64,000 nt of DNA from Actinomycetaceae bacterium (GCA_030540715.1 JAUNVQ010000001.1:121189-185188), one strand, 5' to 3'; counted from the first letter of the stretch, positions 45,473 through 54,604 are shown. A program made the numbers and translations. Notes: generated by a model not told the origin, from the letters alone.

Positions 45473-45771
45473 GTGAGTGTACTGTTTGAACTACTGAAAT
45501 ACATTAACAAAACAGATGACAGCAAAGTAGACACTATGTCATAAAAGCCCTGGTGTAAGCGGAATTGATGCGTGAAGGCTTTTATCAAGAAGAACGCGAT
45601 GCGTTTGTTGAAGAAGTCTTGTCGATGCTCTTGAACGGGGTAGAAAAACCTATTCTTTCCAACAGCTTTGCCCACTTGAAAAATATCGACAAAGAAGTTG
45701 GCAAACTGATTGAAACAAAGGTTCGTTTAGCTTTGACCGAAAAGGATGCACATGTAACGGCTGTGATCTAG
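45473..45771 (+). other. short helical ORF remnants, TetR-like tail possible
   Basis: Two small plus-strand frames: VLFELLKYINKTDDS from a GTG at 45473, stopping at 45544, then REGFYQEERDAFVEEVLSML from ATG 45568, running to 45771 (about 67 residues). The second resembles the last helices of a TetR-type regulator, and divergence from the hydrolase gene would fit; this is guesswork. No ribosome site is convincing, so I call it a likely remnant. Confidence 0.3.
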
Positions 45772-45834
45772 TACAGGGAACATAACATCGCCTTGGTTGT
45801 CTTATGGGATGACAATCATGTAACAATGTTATAT

Positions 45835-45871
45835 AAAGGCGGAAGAGCCTCAGCGGGGCTCTACCGCCTTT
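45835..45871. terminator. strong imperfect hairpin
   Basis: AAAGGCGG (45835-45842) with CCGCCTTT (45864-45871), an A-A mismatch, then six more pairs AGAGCC/GGCTCT around TCAGCGG. It lies between the glycosyltransferase (minus, ending 45984) and the remnants (plus, ending 45771) and could end either. Confidence 0.65.
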
Positions 45872-45983
45872 GAAGTGTTCTTGCGACCTTTTGTTAGCAG
45901 CGTGTTTGTCCCTATTGAACGGCCTTTGTTAATAGCTGAACGAACGCCCTTTGGCAAGGAAAAATTCTTTCAAAAAAGCAAGG

Positions 45984-47048
45984 TCAAGAACTACTAATCG
46001 TGCCAAACCACTTGGCTACATGACTGCGCAGCGAAGAATCAAATACATCATCAGAGTGGTGCTGTTCAATCCATTTTGATAGTGAGCCATCAGCACAGGC
46101 GTCCATTTCAGCACGGCATCTATCTGGTTCTTTTACGGCACGCAACAGCATATGTTCGGCTTCGGCTGGACTACGGTAAAAATAGGGGTAGTTTGGTGGG
46201 ACCAGTGCCCTGGCCCATTCCATATCTGGGAAAATACCGATCACTCCGGCACCAAGGGCCTCAACATAGGCAATACCGTAGGATTCTTCATCGGCAGTGG
46301 CTAAGAATACCGTGGTTCGCGCTAAGGCTGCCCAGTAGTCTGTGCGTGTTGCGGTGAGCGGCCCCACCCAGATCCAGTCCTTGCGTGAAAAACGCATCGC
46401 CTTTTCTGATACCAAATGTGATTCGTGAAGGCGCATCTCGACCTTAATCGGTGTTTGTTTATGCACCCATTCGATGACTTCGGCAAAGAGTTCCGGACGT
46501 TTGCGTGACGACAAATAAATAGCGGGATACAAAACAATTGGTAGTTCCGTTTCCACACGCTCTTTAACATGCGCCAGGCGGAAACCCAGGTTAACCCACC
46601 CAAGTTTTGAGCGCTGAGAAAGATGTTGGACCGTCCACTTTTCTACCAGTTCACGAACCTCGGTCGCGGTTCTTTCCGAGTTGGCAAATGTAGGAAATAC
46701 AGCGCACGACAGCGCCATCAGCGAGATACCAACTTCACTGGTGATGCGCTGGGTAGGCCACCACAAAAAATTCATGATTTTGGGTTCAGGCCCGCCCTCT
46801 TCATACATCTTGACCCACACACGCGGTGAATCAATCACATCCATATTGATAACCACCGTGTCGGCGGGATCCAAAAACTCAAGAGGTACAACGTCGAAAC
46901 CTTCGCAGCGGCGAAGCCCCGCACCAACCAGAATTGAGTTCGGAAAAATCCTTAAAATTCTTCGTACAAGGGTATCCCCGGCTTCATGGCCAGCAACATG
47001 GCCGTCGGAGTCGACAATGGCTTCATCCCATTTAACGGCAATTCTCAT
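45984..47048 (-). CDS. glycosyltransferase, GT-B-like
   Basis: A 354-residue soluble protein. The C-terminal half has the GT-B donor-site pattern of family 1-like glycosyltransferases: VGPLTATRTDYW, then ATADEESYGIAYVEALGAGVIGIFPDMEWARALVP, in which EESYGIAYVEA is the E-x7-E type motif (nucleotide-sugar phosphate and ribose binding). The N-terminal half (about 1-190) is less conserved. Donor and acceptor are unknown. ATG 47046-47048 has AAGGAGG 7 nt upstream and lies inside the 3' end of the H+-pyrophosphatase gene (17-bp overlap), so both are co-transcribed; a functional link is not evident. Confidence 0.72.
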   Translation of the reverse strand: MRIAVKWDEAIVDSDGHVAGHEAGDTLVRRILRIFPNSILVGAGLRRCEGFDVVPLEFLDPADTVVINMDVIDSPRVWVKMYEEGGPEPKIMNFLWWPTQRITSEVGISLMALSCAVFPTFANSERTATEVRELVEKWTVQHLSQRSKLGWVNLGFRLAHVKERVETELPIVLYPAIYLSSRKRPELFAEVIEWVHKQTPIKVEMRLHESHLVSEKAMRFSRKDWIWVGPLTATRTDYWAALARTTVFLATADEESYGIAYVEALGAGVIGIFPDMEWARALVPPNYPYFYRSPAEAEHMLLRAVKEPDRCRAEMDACADGSLSKWIEQHHSDDVFDSSLRSHVAKWFGTISSS

Positions 47049-49674
47049 GACTAACCTCCTTGGTGTCAGAGATGGACATATTCATCGTACCTTCAAATGC
47101 TTGATCGTGAACAGAGTGTGACGTATGCATTTTATGATCGGGTTCAGCATCAAGGTCAGGATCTGCGGATTCGGTGCGAATTCGCATTGCATAAAATGAT
47201 TGATACACAAAGACGGCCGAGACAATGAAGAATACCGCAGCCAAGATGTGAACAAGTGTTGCCATACCCTGATGGCTCAGGCTTACCGCCAGTTCCACTG
47301 CCAACAGGCCAAATAGTGTTGTGAATTTGATAATCGGGTTGAGCGCCACCGATGAGGTATCTTTAAAAGGATCGCCTACTGTGTCACCAACAATTGTTGC
47401 ATCGTGAAGTGCAGTACCTTTCATGTGCAGATCAACTTCCACCACTTTCTTTGCATTGTCCCAGGCACCGCCCGCATTGGCCATAAATATTGCCTGATAA
47501 AGCCCAAAGATTGCAATAGAAATCAGGTATCCGATGAAGAAGTAGGGCTCAACAAAGGCAAAGGCCAGTGTGCCAAAGAATACCGAAAGGAAAATATAGA
47601 GCATTCCCTGCTGAGCGTACTGCGTGCAAATATCAACAATTTTTCTGGAGTCTTCTACTGAGGCGCGCTCGGCTGATTCATCCAGATGAATTGTATCTTT
47701 AATATAGGCAACCGCACGGTTCGCACCGGTGGTTACAGCCTGGATCGATGCCCCAGAGAACCAGTAAATTACCGCTCCACCACTGACAAGACCAAGCAGG
47801 AAGGGAGCATGCAGAAGGGACAGATTTTCGAGGCCGGATGTCAGGCCCTGTGTGAGCGCAATAATGATCGAGAAAATCATGGTAGTGGCACCCACTACTG
47901 CGGTTCCTATCAGGACGGGTTTAGCAGTGGCTTTGAAGGTATTTCCGGCGCCGTCATTATCTTCGAGCATAAACTTTGCCTGATCCCACTGCGGGGTTGT
48001 GCCAAGAACATCTTTTACTTCGTCCTGTATTCCTGGCAATGACTCAATTCGCGATAGCTCGTAGACGGACTGAGCGTTATCGGTGACCGGGCCGTAGGAA
48101 TCAACAGCGATGGTGACAGGGCCCATTCCTAGGAAACCAAAAGCAACAAGACCAAAAGCAAAGACTTCAGGAGCGTGCATGTCCGCGGTATTAATGCCTA
48201 GGGACAGAAGGTAGGAGCCACCCATGAGACCAACGATGGTAATACCTAACCAGTAGGCAGAGAAATTGCCGGCAACCAGCCCCGATAAAATATTGAGAGA
48301 GGCACCGCCCTGGCGTGACGATTTTACCGTTTCACGTACGTGGCGAGCATTGGTGGAGGTAAAGACTTTCACAAGTTCTGGGATAAGTGCACCCGCTAGT
48401 GTGCCACAGGTGACAATACCTGCCAGTTTCAACCATAGGTGCGATGTGTGAATGATTCCGCCATCGACACTGCCCAGAATAAACCAGGTCACACCAAAGA
48501 CCGCCATAATGCAAACGATGGAGGTCAGCCATACAAGTGTGGAAAGGGGAGTTTCAAAGTTCATCTTCTTTGCATCGCCCCACTTGGCTTTAACCCAGGC
48601 GCTATTGATACCGTAGGCGGCAACTGCAGCTAGGATCATTGCTGCGCGAACCGTAAAGATCCACAATAGTAACACCGACTGGAGGGTTGGATTATCAGAG
48701 GGAACAGCCAACAGGATGAAAGTGACCAGTGCAACACCGGTAACACCATAGGTTTCAAAGCCATCGGCAGAAGGGCCAACTGAATCACCGGCGTTATCGC
48801 CGGTGCAGTCGGCAATCACACCGGGGTTGCGCGGATCGTCCTCTTCAATTTTGAAAACAATCTTCATGAGGTCAGCGCCGATATCGGCAATCTTGGTAAA
48901 GATACCGCCAGCGATGCGCAGTGCAGAGGCTCCCAGGGATTCCCCGATAGCAAAGCCAATAAAGCACTGACCGGCAATATCGGCAGGAAGGAATGTAAGA
49001 ATGAGCAACATCATCAATAGTTCCAGCGAGATCAGCACCATGCCAATAGACATGCCCGCACGCAAAGGTATTCGGTGAACAGGGTAGGGTTTGCCACGCA
49101 AGGAAGCAAAAGCGGCACGAGCATTAGCAAAGGTGTTCACTCGAATGCCGAACCAGGCAACCGCATAGGAGCCACCCATCCCAAGCAGGCTAAAGGCAAC
49201 AATGATGGCAACTTTGTCCCACCCAAATCCAACTAATACTTTGTAATAGACCAAGATGACGGCGGTAATGAAAATCCACAGCAGCATCAGAAAACGGCCC
49301 TGGCGAAGCAGGTAGGCTTTACAGGTTTCATAGATAAGGTCGGCAACTTCGCGCATTGATAGATGGACAGGTAATGCTCGTAACTGAAGAAAGGTCACCG
49401 AACCGAAGATAAGGCCAAGAAGACAGATTACCATGCTAGCGATAAGGAGCGTGTAGCCAGAAATGCCATTGATAATAACACTGTGCAGCATTGTGGGAAG
49501 CTCAAGATTTGCTTCACCGCCCCCCACATGGGCTTCTGACGACGGTGCGTCTGATGTGCAGCCAGCCAATAACGGTAATAAGAAAAAACTCCCTACCAGT
49601 ATTGAGCTGGGGGAGTGGAAGCGTAAGTGATGTGAACGACTATGAACAGCCTCATGGGCTTTGAAACTAAACAT
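47032..49674 (-). CDS. hppA: proton-pumping membrane pyrophosphatase
   Basis: An 880-residue integral membrane enzyme that hydrolyses pyrophosphate and pumps H+ out of the cytosol. Catalytic acidic motifs: EDDPRNPGVIADCTGDNAGD (canonical DDPRNPxxIADxxGDN) and WDNAKKVVEVD with DTVGDPFKDTSSVALN. The region DGAGNTFKATAKP carries Lys where K+-dependent enzymes have Ala (GNTTAA), so this should be the K+-independent H+ type. The N-terminus is unusual: residues 25-39 form a hydrophobic run ending LLAGC (C39), a lipobox. If processed, the pump would be lipidated at C39. Start ATG 49672-49674 with CGAGG upstream. The glycosyltransferase follows, overlapping. Confidence 0.93.
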   Translation of the reverse strand: MFSFKAHEAVHSRSHHLRFHSPSSILVGSFFLLPLLAGCTSDAPSSEAHVGGGEANLELPTMLHSVIINGISGYTLLIASMVICLLGLIFGSVTFLQLRALPVHLSMREVADLIYETCKAYLLRQGRFLMLLWIFITAVILVYYKVLVGFGWDKVAIIVAFSLLGMGGSYAVAWFGIRVNTFANARAAFASLRGKPYPVHRIPLRAGMSIGMVLISLELLMMLLILTFLPADIAGQCFIGFAIGESLGASALRIAGGIFTKIADIGADLMKIVFKIEEDDPRNPGVIADCTGDNAGDSVGPSADGFETYGVTGVALVTFILLAVPSDNPTLQSVLLLWIFTVRAAMILAAVAAYGINSAWVKAKWGDAKKMNFETPLSTLVWLTSIVCIMAVFGVTWFILGSVDGGIIHTSHLWLKLAGIVTCGTLAGALIPELVKVFTSTNARHVRETVKSSRQGGASLNILSGLVAGNFSAYWLGITIVGLMGGSYLLSLGINTADMHAPEVFAFGLVAFGFLGMGPVTIAVDSYGPVTDNAQSVYELSRIESLPGIQDEVKDVLGTTPQWDQAKFMLEDNDGAGNTFKATAKPVLIGTAVVGATTMIFSIIIALTQGLTSGLENLSLLHAPFLLGLVSGGAVIYWFSGASIQAVTTGANRAVAYIKDTIHLDESAERASVEDSRKIVDICTQYAQQGMLYIFLSVFFGTLAFAFVEPYFFIGYLISIAIFGLYQAIFMANAGGAWDNAKKVVEVDLHMKGTALHDATIVGDTVGDPFKDTSSVALNPIIKFTTLFGLLAVELAVSLSHQGMATLVHILAAVFFIVSAVFVYQSFYAMRIRTESADPDLDAEPDHKMHTSHSVHDQAFEGTMNMSISDTKEVSHENCR

Positions 49675-49722
49675 AACACCTCGGTGTTGTCGGGGGAAAA
49701 ATCCCTGTGTGTGGTTCAGTAT

Positions 49723-49744
49723 CTACCTTATCAAGGTAAGGTAG
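49723..49744. promoter_or_regulatory. inverted repeat upstream of hppA
   Basis: CTACCTTA (49723-49730) and TAAGGTAG (49737-49744), 8-bp arms with a 6-bp centre, about 50-70 bp upstream of the hppA start. Position and symmetry fit an operator; the regulator is unknown. Confidence 0.45.
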
Positions 49745-50378
49745 ACAACAACGGGCTAATTGATGTTTTTATTCGTGCTCTTATCGATACTGAGCTATGA
49801 GGTGCGTTCATAGTAGCTATCAAGAGAGCTTGTGTGAATTATTTATGAAATGATAGAAATGCTTTGCAATATCATACAGTGGTCAATAAGGCGACCATTG
49901 AGGCAAGGCCGAAGAATGAACATTGCCGTTGATTCCAGTTGTAACGACACCATTGTTTCCAGAAAAAACATCAAATGAACAACATATTCTTCTACACGCA
50001 ACATCATGACGCTATCAATACTTGACGAGTTTAGACACTATTACTGAGGGCGACCATTACAAGTATGTGGATGGTATGGTGAACTGTGTGGCAACAATTT
50101 CATCGACAGCTAAAACTATGTCTCGTCTGGAATTAGTTTATGTTTACACTCACGCTACCTTCGTTGTTGGCCTTTCGGACGCTAAGAAGCATACGGCGGT
50201 AGCCCCGGAAGATAACACCGTTTAGCTAATGAACAATTATCGTGTAGAGCTGGGAATAGACCTAGGGAATAATCCGTTCACCAGGGGGGCGCAAGTGGTC
50301 TCATCGCCGGAGTGATGGTCAATAACATTGGTGGCAAGGCGCAAAGAACCACGCTGTAGTACCCAAGCGATGAAAGAC

Positions 50379-50410
50379 ATTGTCCCGCCAGGGTGTAAGG
50401 GCGGGACAAT
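50379..50410. terminator. strong hairpin downstream of the MarR-linked MFS gene
   Basis: ATTGTCCCGCC (50379-50389) pairs perfectly with GGCGGGACAAT (50400-50410) over 11 bp, loop AGGGTGTAAG. It is 139 bp past the stop of the MFS gene; T-tails are weak on both strands. Confidence 0.55.
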
Positions 50411-50548
50411 TTGTCGAATCATGTAAAAATGAGCGTGCGCAGTACTAGCCCTGTATATGAGTAGTGGTGAAAAGTCAGTTCATTTTCCCAGATAAAGCAA
50501 AAAGACCTGGCCTGAAACAAATAGTATCGAAACTTTTCTTCCGCGTAA

Positions 50549-51943
50549 TTAGCGTGAGCCAGCTGCTATAGCTGTTGCTTCAGACTCTGCGCTCAAATGC
50601 AGTTGTTTCTTGAGCATTGACAGGTGCTTGCGCCCCAGTATCACAATGATAAAGGCAATGCCGCTACATACAATGCCCATATAGTAGGGCATTGATGCAA
50701 TGGTGAAAGCTGCCAATGGTCCCGCACAGGCAGACGATATTGCGCCACCAATAAAACGCACCCCAGAATATGCAGAAGAAGCGATATGACGTTCAAGGGT
50801 AGTCGCGTCCATGACGGCTTCGGTTAAAGCCGTATTCATGATCCCGCATACAAGCCCGGATGCTGCCACAGTGGCAACAAGTACCCACAGGTGATGAGTT
50901 CCCAAAGCCAAAATAAGCATAAGGATTGCGATTATCGGCAAAGTAGTTAAGACGGTGCGAACTACACCGAATCGGCGTGTCATGATAGGGGCCAGGCCTA
51001 CGGAGGTGAGCGCTAGGCAGATTCCCCAGGCAAAGAAAACTAAGCCTAATTCGTGTTCCCCAAAAGAAATGCCGGCATTTTTGGCTGCGCTTTCAATGGG
51101 AAAAGGAGAATATGCCAGAAGGATGAAAAAGGTCATGTTATAAAACAGAGCGGTAAGCGAAAGTACCCGTAAAGCTGGGTGAGATAGTGCCTTCATTGCG
51201 GCAAAGGCGGACACGCGGTTGGCTCGCCCATTGCGACCAGTGGGTGCTGCGCCCCCTGACTTATTCTTGTAGAGGACGGCAATGCCGATAAAACCAATTG
51301 CCATAAGTATGGCCGTCCCCATAAAGGGGCCTCGCCACGAGATGTGACCAAGTAGTCCGCCAGCCAAAGGCCCAAAGGCCATGCCAATACCAATTGCGGC
51401 CTCATATAATATGATGGCACCGGCAGAACCACCTGATGCTGCTGAAACGATTGCCGATAGTGCGGTAGAGATAAACAGTGCGTTGCCAAGTCCCCATCCG
51501 GCCCGCCAGCCGATGATGTGATTGACACTATTGGATGCAGAACACGCCAGAGCAAAGGCCACTACAAGAGATAACCCGATAAGGAGTGTTGTGCGTACTC
51601 CGATTCGAGTTGATACCCACGAGGTGAAAAACATTGCGATGGCTGTGATAACCAAGTAGGACGTGAAAAGGAGCATCGCTTGAGTGTGTGTAGCATTCAA
51701 ATCGTGCGATATAGCGGGCAAGATGGGGTCTACTAAACCGATTCCCATAAACGACACCATGGTTGCAAAAGCGATAGCCCAGACCGAGCGGGGCTGGACA
51801 AAGGCTTTGTGAATCGGGGGATATGTGTGATGTACAGGTTTGGAGTTGTGTGACAAATCTGTAGGAATATCGTTCTGTGTAGATGGAGTGTGTGAGGTGA
51901 GTGTATGCATTTGTGGGGGAATAGTAGACATCGGTTTGGTCAT
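50549..51943 (-). CDS. MFS drug/metabolite efflux transporter (MarR-linked)
   Basis: A 464-residue major-facilitator permease with about 12 helices after a polar N-terminal tail of some 48 residues. Seen: FMGIGLVDPILPAISHDL (helix 1, DHA1-type), the A-motif region WVSTRIGVRTTLLIG, GWRAGWGLGNALF, and the C-motif-like GMAFGPLAGGLLGHISWRGPF typical of proton antiporters. It starts at ATG 51941-51943, which overlaps the MarR stop by 4 nt (ATGA), so translation is coupled to the regulator. Likely function: efflux of a toxic compound that relieves MarR repression. The substrate is unknown. Confidence 0.85.
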   Translation of the reverse strand: MTKPMSTIPPQMHTLTSHTPSTQNDIPTDLSHNSKPVHHTYPPIHKAFVQPRSVWAIAFATMVSFMGIGLVDPILPAISHDLNATHTQAMLLFTSYLVITAIAMFFTSWVSTRIGVRTTLLIGLSLVVAFALACSASNSVNHIIGWRAGWGLGNALFISTALSAIVSAASGGSAGAIILYEAAIGIGMAFGPLAGGLLGHISWRGPFMGTAILMAIGFIGIAVLYKNKSGGAAPTGRNGRANRVSAFAAMKALSHPALRVLSLTALFYNMTFFILLAYSPFPIESAAKNAGISFGEHELGLVFFAWGICLALTSVGLAPIMTRRFGVVRTVLTTLPIIAILMLILALGTHHLWVLVATVAASGLVCGIMNTALTEAVMDATTLERHIASSAYSGVRFIGGAISSACAGPLAAFTIASMPYYMGIVCSGIAFIIVILGRKHLSMLKKQLHLSAESEATAIAAGSR

Positions 51944-52380
51944 GGGTGTATATGATCTCCTTCCATGTGTTGAATGAGTGTGTGCATAATAGTTTCAGCT
52001 TCCTTCAATGTGTGCTTGGCTTTATCGGGCAGTGAATCGACAAGTGGTTCAAGGGTGTGCGCCAGGCGCTGTCGCCATTGAGTGAGATGTCGATGTCCAT
52101 CTTTAGTGAGCTCAACTTTGTAGGCGCGAGCATCGGATGGGTCGTTCACGCGTTGGATAAGTCCCTCAGATTCTAAACGACGTAAGAGTTTTGTTGTTGT
52201 TGCACGCGATGTGTGTTCCCGGTAAGCAATCTGCGAAGGCCTCATTGGTCCTAAAGAATCCAACATAGAAGCAACGCGCCACGTGACAGAGGAGACGTCG
52301 TTATGGGCAGCAAGAACTGCGCCACGTGAGAAGCGGCTTGCAGTAATGGTGAGTGAAAGAGCGAGCGATTGTTCGTGCAC
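51940..52380 (-). CDS. MarR-family transcriptional regulator
   Basis: About 146 residues. Seen: SSVTWRVASMLDSLGPMRPSQIAYREHTSRATTTKLLRRLESEGLIQRVNDPSDARAYKVELTKDG, in parts the winged-helix region with the recognition helix (about 60-95) and wing, and long C-terminal dimerisation helices. I choose the GTG at 52378-52380, which falls 7 nt behind a TACTAT box, over the TTG at 52401 that lies inside the operator. It represses its own promoter: the 19-bp palindrome at 52392-52410 fills the promoter spacer. It precedes the MFS gene with a 4-nt overlap. Confidence 0.88.
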   Translation of the reverse strand: MHEQSLALSLTITASRFSRGAVLAAHNDVSSVTWRVASMLDSLGPMRPSQIAYREHTSRATTTKLLRRLESEGLIQRVNDPSDARAYKVELTKDGHRHLTQWRQRLAHTLEPLVDSLPDKAKHTLKEAETIMHTLIQHMEGDHIHP

Positions 52381-52387
52381 TCCACCA

Positions 52388-52416
52388 ATAGTAGTTAGCA
52401 ATGCTAACTAATGCAA
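52388..52416 (-). promoter_or_regulatory. marR promoter with operator in the spacer
   Basis: On the minus strand: TTGCAT (52411-52416), 17-bp spacer, TACTAT (52388-52393), then GTG at 52380. The palindrome TAGTTAGCAATGCTAACTA (52392-52410, 9-bp arms, one central base) covers the spacer, so MarR binding would block RNA polymerase. The transcript start would coincide with the GTG, i.e. leaderless. Confidence 0.8.
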
Positions 52417-52562
52417 CTGAAGCTATTTTCGTGCGGTGTGAGTTTCTTCAACAAGGGAACAGTGTGTAGTCAAAGAGTGCAGAGCGAGGAGAGAAGAAAC
52501 AAGAGGATGTCTTTTGGGGGCACTGCTGTATGTCGCAAAAATACGTGATACAGGAGTAACTA

Positions 52563-52603
52563 TGAAAAATCGCCCGTGCCATCCAATGGAATAGCACGGA
52601 CGG
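52563..52603 (-). terminator. terminator of the lipase operon
   Basis: Minus strand: CGTCCGTGC ... GCACGGGCG (9 bp with one wobble) enclosing CCATTGGATGG, followed by ATTTTT, 25 bp past the lipase stop. Confidence 0.8.
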
Positions 52604-52628
52604 TTCGTTTACTTAAGGAAGGACCCCA

Positions 52629-54068
52629 TTAAGGGGTGGCAACTAATGTAGCTGTCTGGTTCGGCACTGCTGTAGGTTCCTTGTGGGATGTGACATCGTT
52701 CTTCGTAGCAGAAGTTGATTCCGACACGGTATCGGAAACATGTGGAGCACTATCTTCTACCGTTGCGGGAACCACGTTGGCTTCGGTCACTTTTGGTGTG
52801 GCTTCAACTTCAGTAACACTCTTGCTCTCTATCGGTGTTGGAGTATCCACATAGGTTTCAACAATGTTCAACGCTGCAGTTGAAAGGTTTGTTTCAGCCA
52901 TCAGATTGTTATGGAAACAAGGTGATGCCATGTTGTAGCCTTTTCTTGCCGGGGTTAAAAGACCGGTTGGGCGTGCAGCATCGCGCCCCTTGAAGATACT
53001 GGCTATACGAAGTCCTACCTCTTTAGCACTTGCCCGAGAGACAATGCCATATTCACAGTTGATAGTCTTTGAATCCTTTGCTTGCGAAATTGCTGAAGCG
53101 TGATCAACGGCAGTGTCTCCCAGGTCGATGGCGCGTTTGGAGCTGAAACCAAACAGGGTGAAGCCACCTAGTTGGATATCTCCAGCAAATGCCGTGTAGT
53201 TGACGTTATCTGGCCACGGAGGCAGTTGAGCTAGTTCCTGCGAGCCAGGAATCATGGCTAATGCGCCTTCTGAATACAATGCGTCAACCGGTCCGCCAGC
53301 ACCGAAGCAGTATTCGCCTGTGGCATCGGCCTTCTTGGAGCATTCACGCATAACGAGCTTCATGATTCCTACTGGAATGTTGATGCCAGGGATCTTTTGT
53401 GTGGCATCAATGGCTTTCATAGCAAAACCTAGAATTTCGGTGCCTTCATTGGGGGTGCCAAAAGTCATAGCCTTGCTGACGCGCTCACTAATGGGGGCAC
53501 CCTGTGAGTCGTTTAATCCTAAGGCTCCGCGCAAAGCCAAACCACCCATGGAATGGCCAATAACAACGGCCTTGTTTCCAAACTGGTTGGTAAGGCATTC
53601 AATGCCTTTGGCAAGTTTCGGGCTAATCTTGGGGTTGGTCACCCAGTGGGTTGAAACGGGGTGATAGTCGAATGTATAGACTGCGGCACCAGGGATCTGT
53701 TGTAGCTTTCCAGTCAAAGATGCATGCACCTCACGTCTATCAAGGAGCATGCCACCATGGCCGTTTGCTTCGCGGTCAATTTTGAGTGAAAACTGTGATT
53801 TACGATCTTTGTTGTGGTCGCCATAGCCAGTCCAACCGTGGACAAGCACAATAGGTGTCACCTGTCCATCTGGGCGATCCACTGCCACAATTGGTGCGCC
53901 TGCATCCGTAGTTTCATCATCCAAGATAGGTGCCTTTTGAACAAACTGCGAACAAGCATTAGCATCTGGCGTTGCCGCAGCAAAATTTGTGGCACCGGGG
54001 ATAAGGACGCTCATGATGAGCATTCCTACTGCACCTGCAGCCAGAAGTGGTGTAAATAGTTTTTTCAT
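52629..54068 (-). CDS. secreted lipase-like alpha/beta-hydrolase with low-complexity C-terminal tail
   Basis: A 479-residue exported protein. N-terminus MKKLFTPLLAAGAVGMLIMSVLIPG is a signal peptide. The body has PIVLVHGWTGYGDHN, VVIGHSMGGLALRGA (nucleophile Ser in GHSMGG) and a later region with the expected Asp and His, the fold of triacylglycerol lipases and related esterases that act on lipids outside the cell. The last ~80 residues are Thr/Ser/Val/Pro/Glu-rich, without an LPxTG signal, and may be glycosylated or wall-associated. ATG 54066-54068 overlaps the upstream gene's TAA (TAATG), so they are coupled. Confidence 0.82.
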   Translation of the reverse strand: MKKLFTPLLAAGAVGMLIMSVLIPGATNFAAATPDANACSQFVQKAPILDDETTDAGAPIVAVDRPDGQVTPIVLVHGWTGYGDHNKDRKSQFSLKIDREANGHGGMLLDRREVHASLTGKLQQIPGAAVYTFDYHPVSTHWVTNPKISPKLAKGIECLTNQFGNKAVVIGHSMGGLALRGALGLNDSQGAPISERVSKAMTFGTPNEGTEILGFAMKAIDATQKIPGINIPVGIMKLVMRECSKKADATGEYCFGAGGPVDALYSEGALAMIPGSQELAQLPPWPDNVNYTAFAGDIQLGGFTLFGFSSKRAIDLGDTAVDHASAISQAKDSKTINCEYGIVSRASAKEVGLRIASIFKGRDAARPTGLLTPARKGYNMASPCFHNNLMAETNLSTAALNIVETYVDTPTPIESKSVTEVEATPKVTEANVVPATVEDSAPHVSDTVSESTSATKNDVTSHKEPTAVPNQTATLVATP

Positions 54069-54604
54069 TAGCGGTTTACCTCCGATTGTTCTTCCGATAA
54101 TGGCAAGGTTCCTAAAAGTTTCCATCCCTGTGGTGATTTACCTAAAAGGGCCGAGTATTGTTCGGATTTTTTACCCGGGCGCGTAATAGTTGTGGCAACC
54201 ATTGCGGTGGTTTCGTCGATGTCTGTCCAGCTCTTTTCATCAACATCGATGACTGTTCCTTTGGGGAATACCTGTTGAAGATCGACACCGTAGAGTTCTA
54301 AAGATGATTGTGCAACGACTTCTTCGGGATTGTCAGCAACTTTGCTCAGTGTTGTTGTTGCTTCTTTAATTTCTTCGGTGGAACGCGTTTGCTGTGGTGA
54401 GTGAGAGGTCTCGGAGGACGACGGTGTTTTTTTGGGTGATGGGGCAGTAACGCTGGCTGTGGGAGCGTGAGTGGGTGAAGTTTGTGCGGATTGTGCAGGT
54501 TTTTCAGAAGGGGAGAAAAGCGAATTTCCAAAGACCACAAGGGCGCCACCAACGCAAAGGATTACGGCAACAATAGCAGCGACAACCGCGTGTTTTCGGG
54601 TCAC
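54068..54604 (-). CDS. exported protein with Ser/Thr/Pro-rich linker
   Basis: A 178-residue protein. It has a signal anchor, HAVVAAIVAVILCVGGALVVF, then a Ser/Thr/Pro-rich linker (about 30-75), then a small globular domain (about 80-175) with TTTLSKVADNPEEVVAQSSLELYGV and VDEKSWTDIDETTAMVATTI. No family recognised. It starts with GTG at 54604, directly upstream of the lipase gene with a TAATG overlap, and so is expressed and perhaps works with it, for instance as an anchor or foldase. Confidence 0.7.
   Translation of the reverse strand: MTRKHAVVAAIVAVILCVGGALVVFGNSLFSPSEKPAQSAQTSPTHAPTASVTAPSPKKTPSSSETSHSPQQTRSTEEIKEATTTLSKVADNPEEVVAQSSLELYGVDLQQVFPKGTVIDVDEKSWTDIDETTAMVATTITRPGKKSEQYSALLGKSPQGWKLLGTLPLSEEQSEVNR

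Larger units (their letters stand above)
49675..50548. other. 874-bp region without a supported gene
   Basis: It contains the inverted repeats at 49723-49744 and 50379-50410 (listed separately) and short unrelated open frames, the longest about 68 residues (50022-50225). No family is recognisable and there is no ribosome site before these frames. It may hold promoters for hppA and an unseen RNA. Confidence 0.5.

Noticed and set aside
50022..50225. Short plus-strand frame (about 67 residues) upstream of the MFS gene
   Set aside because: TTG start without a ribosome site and no recognisable family.
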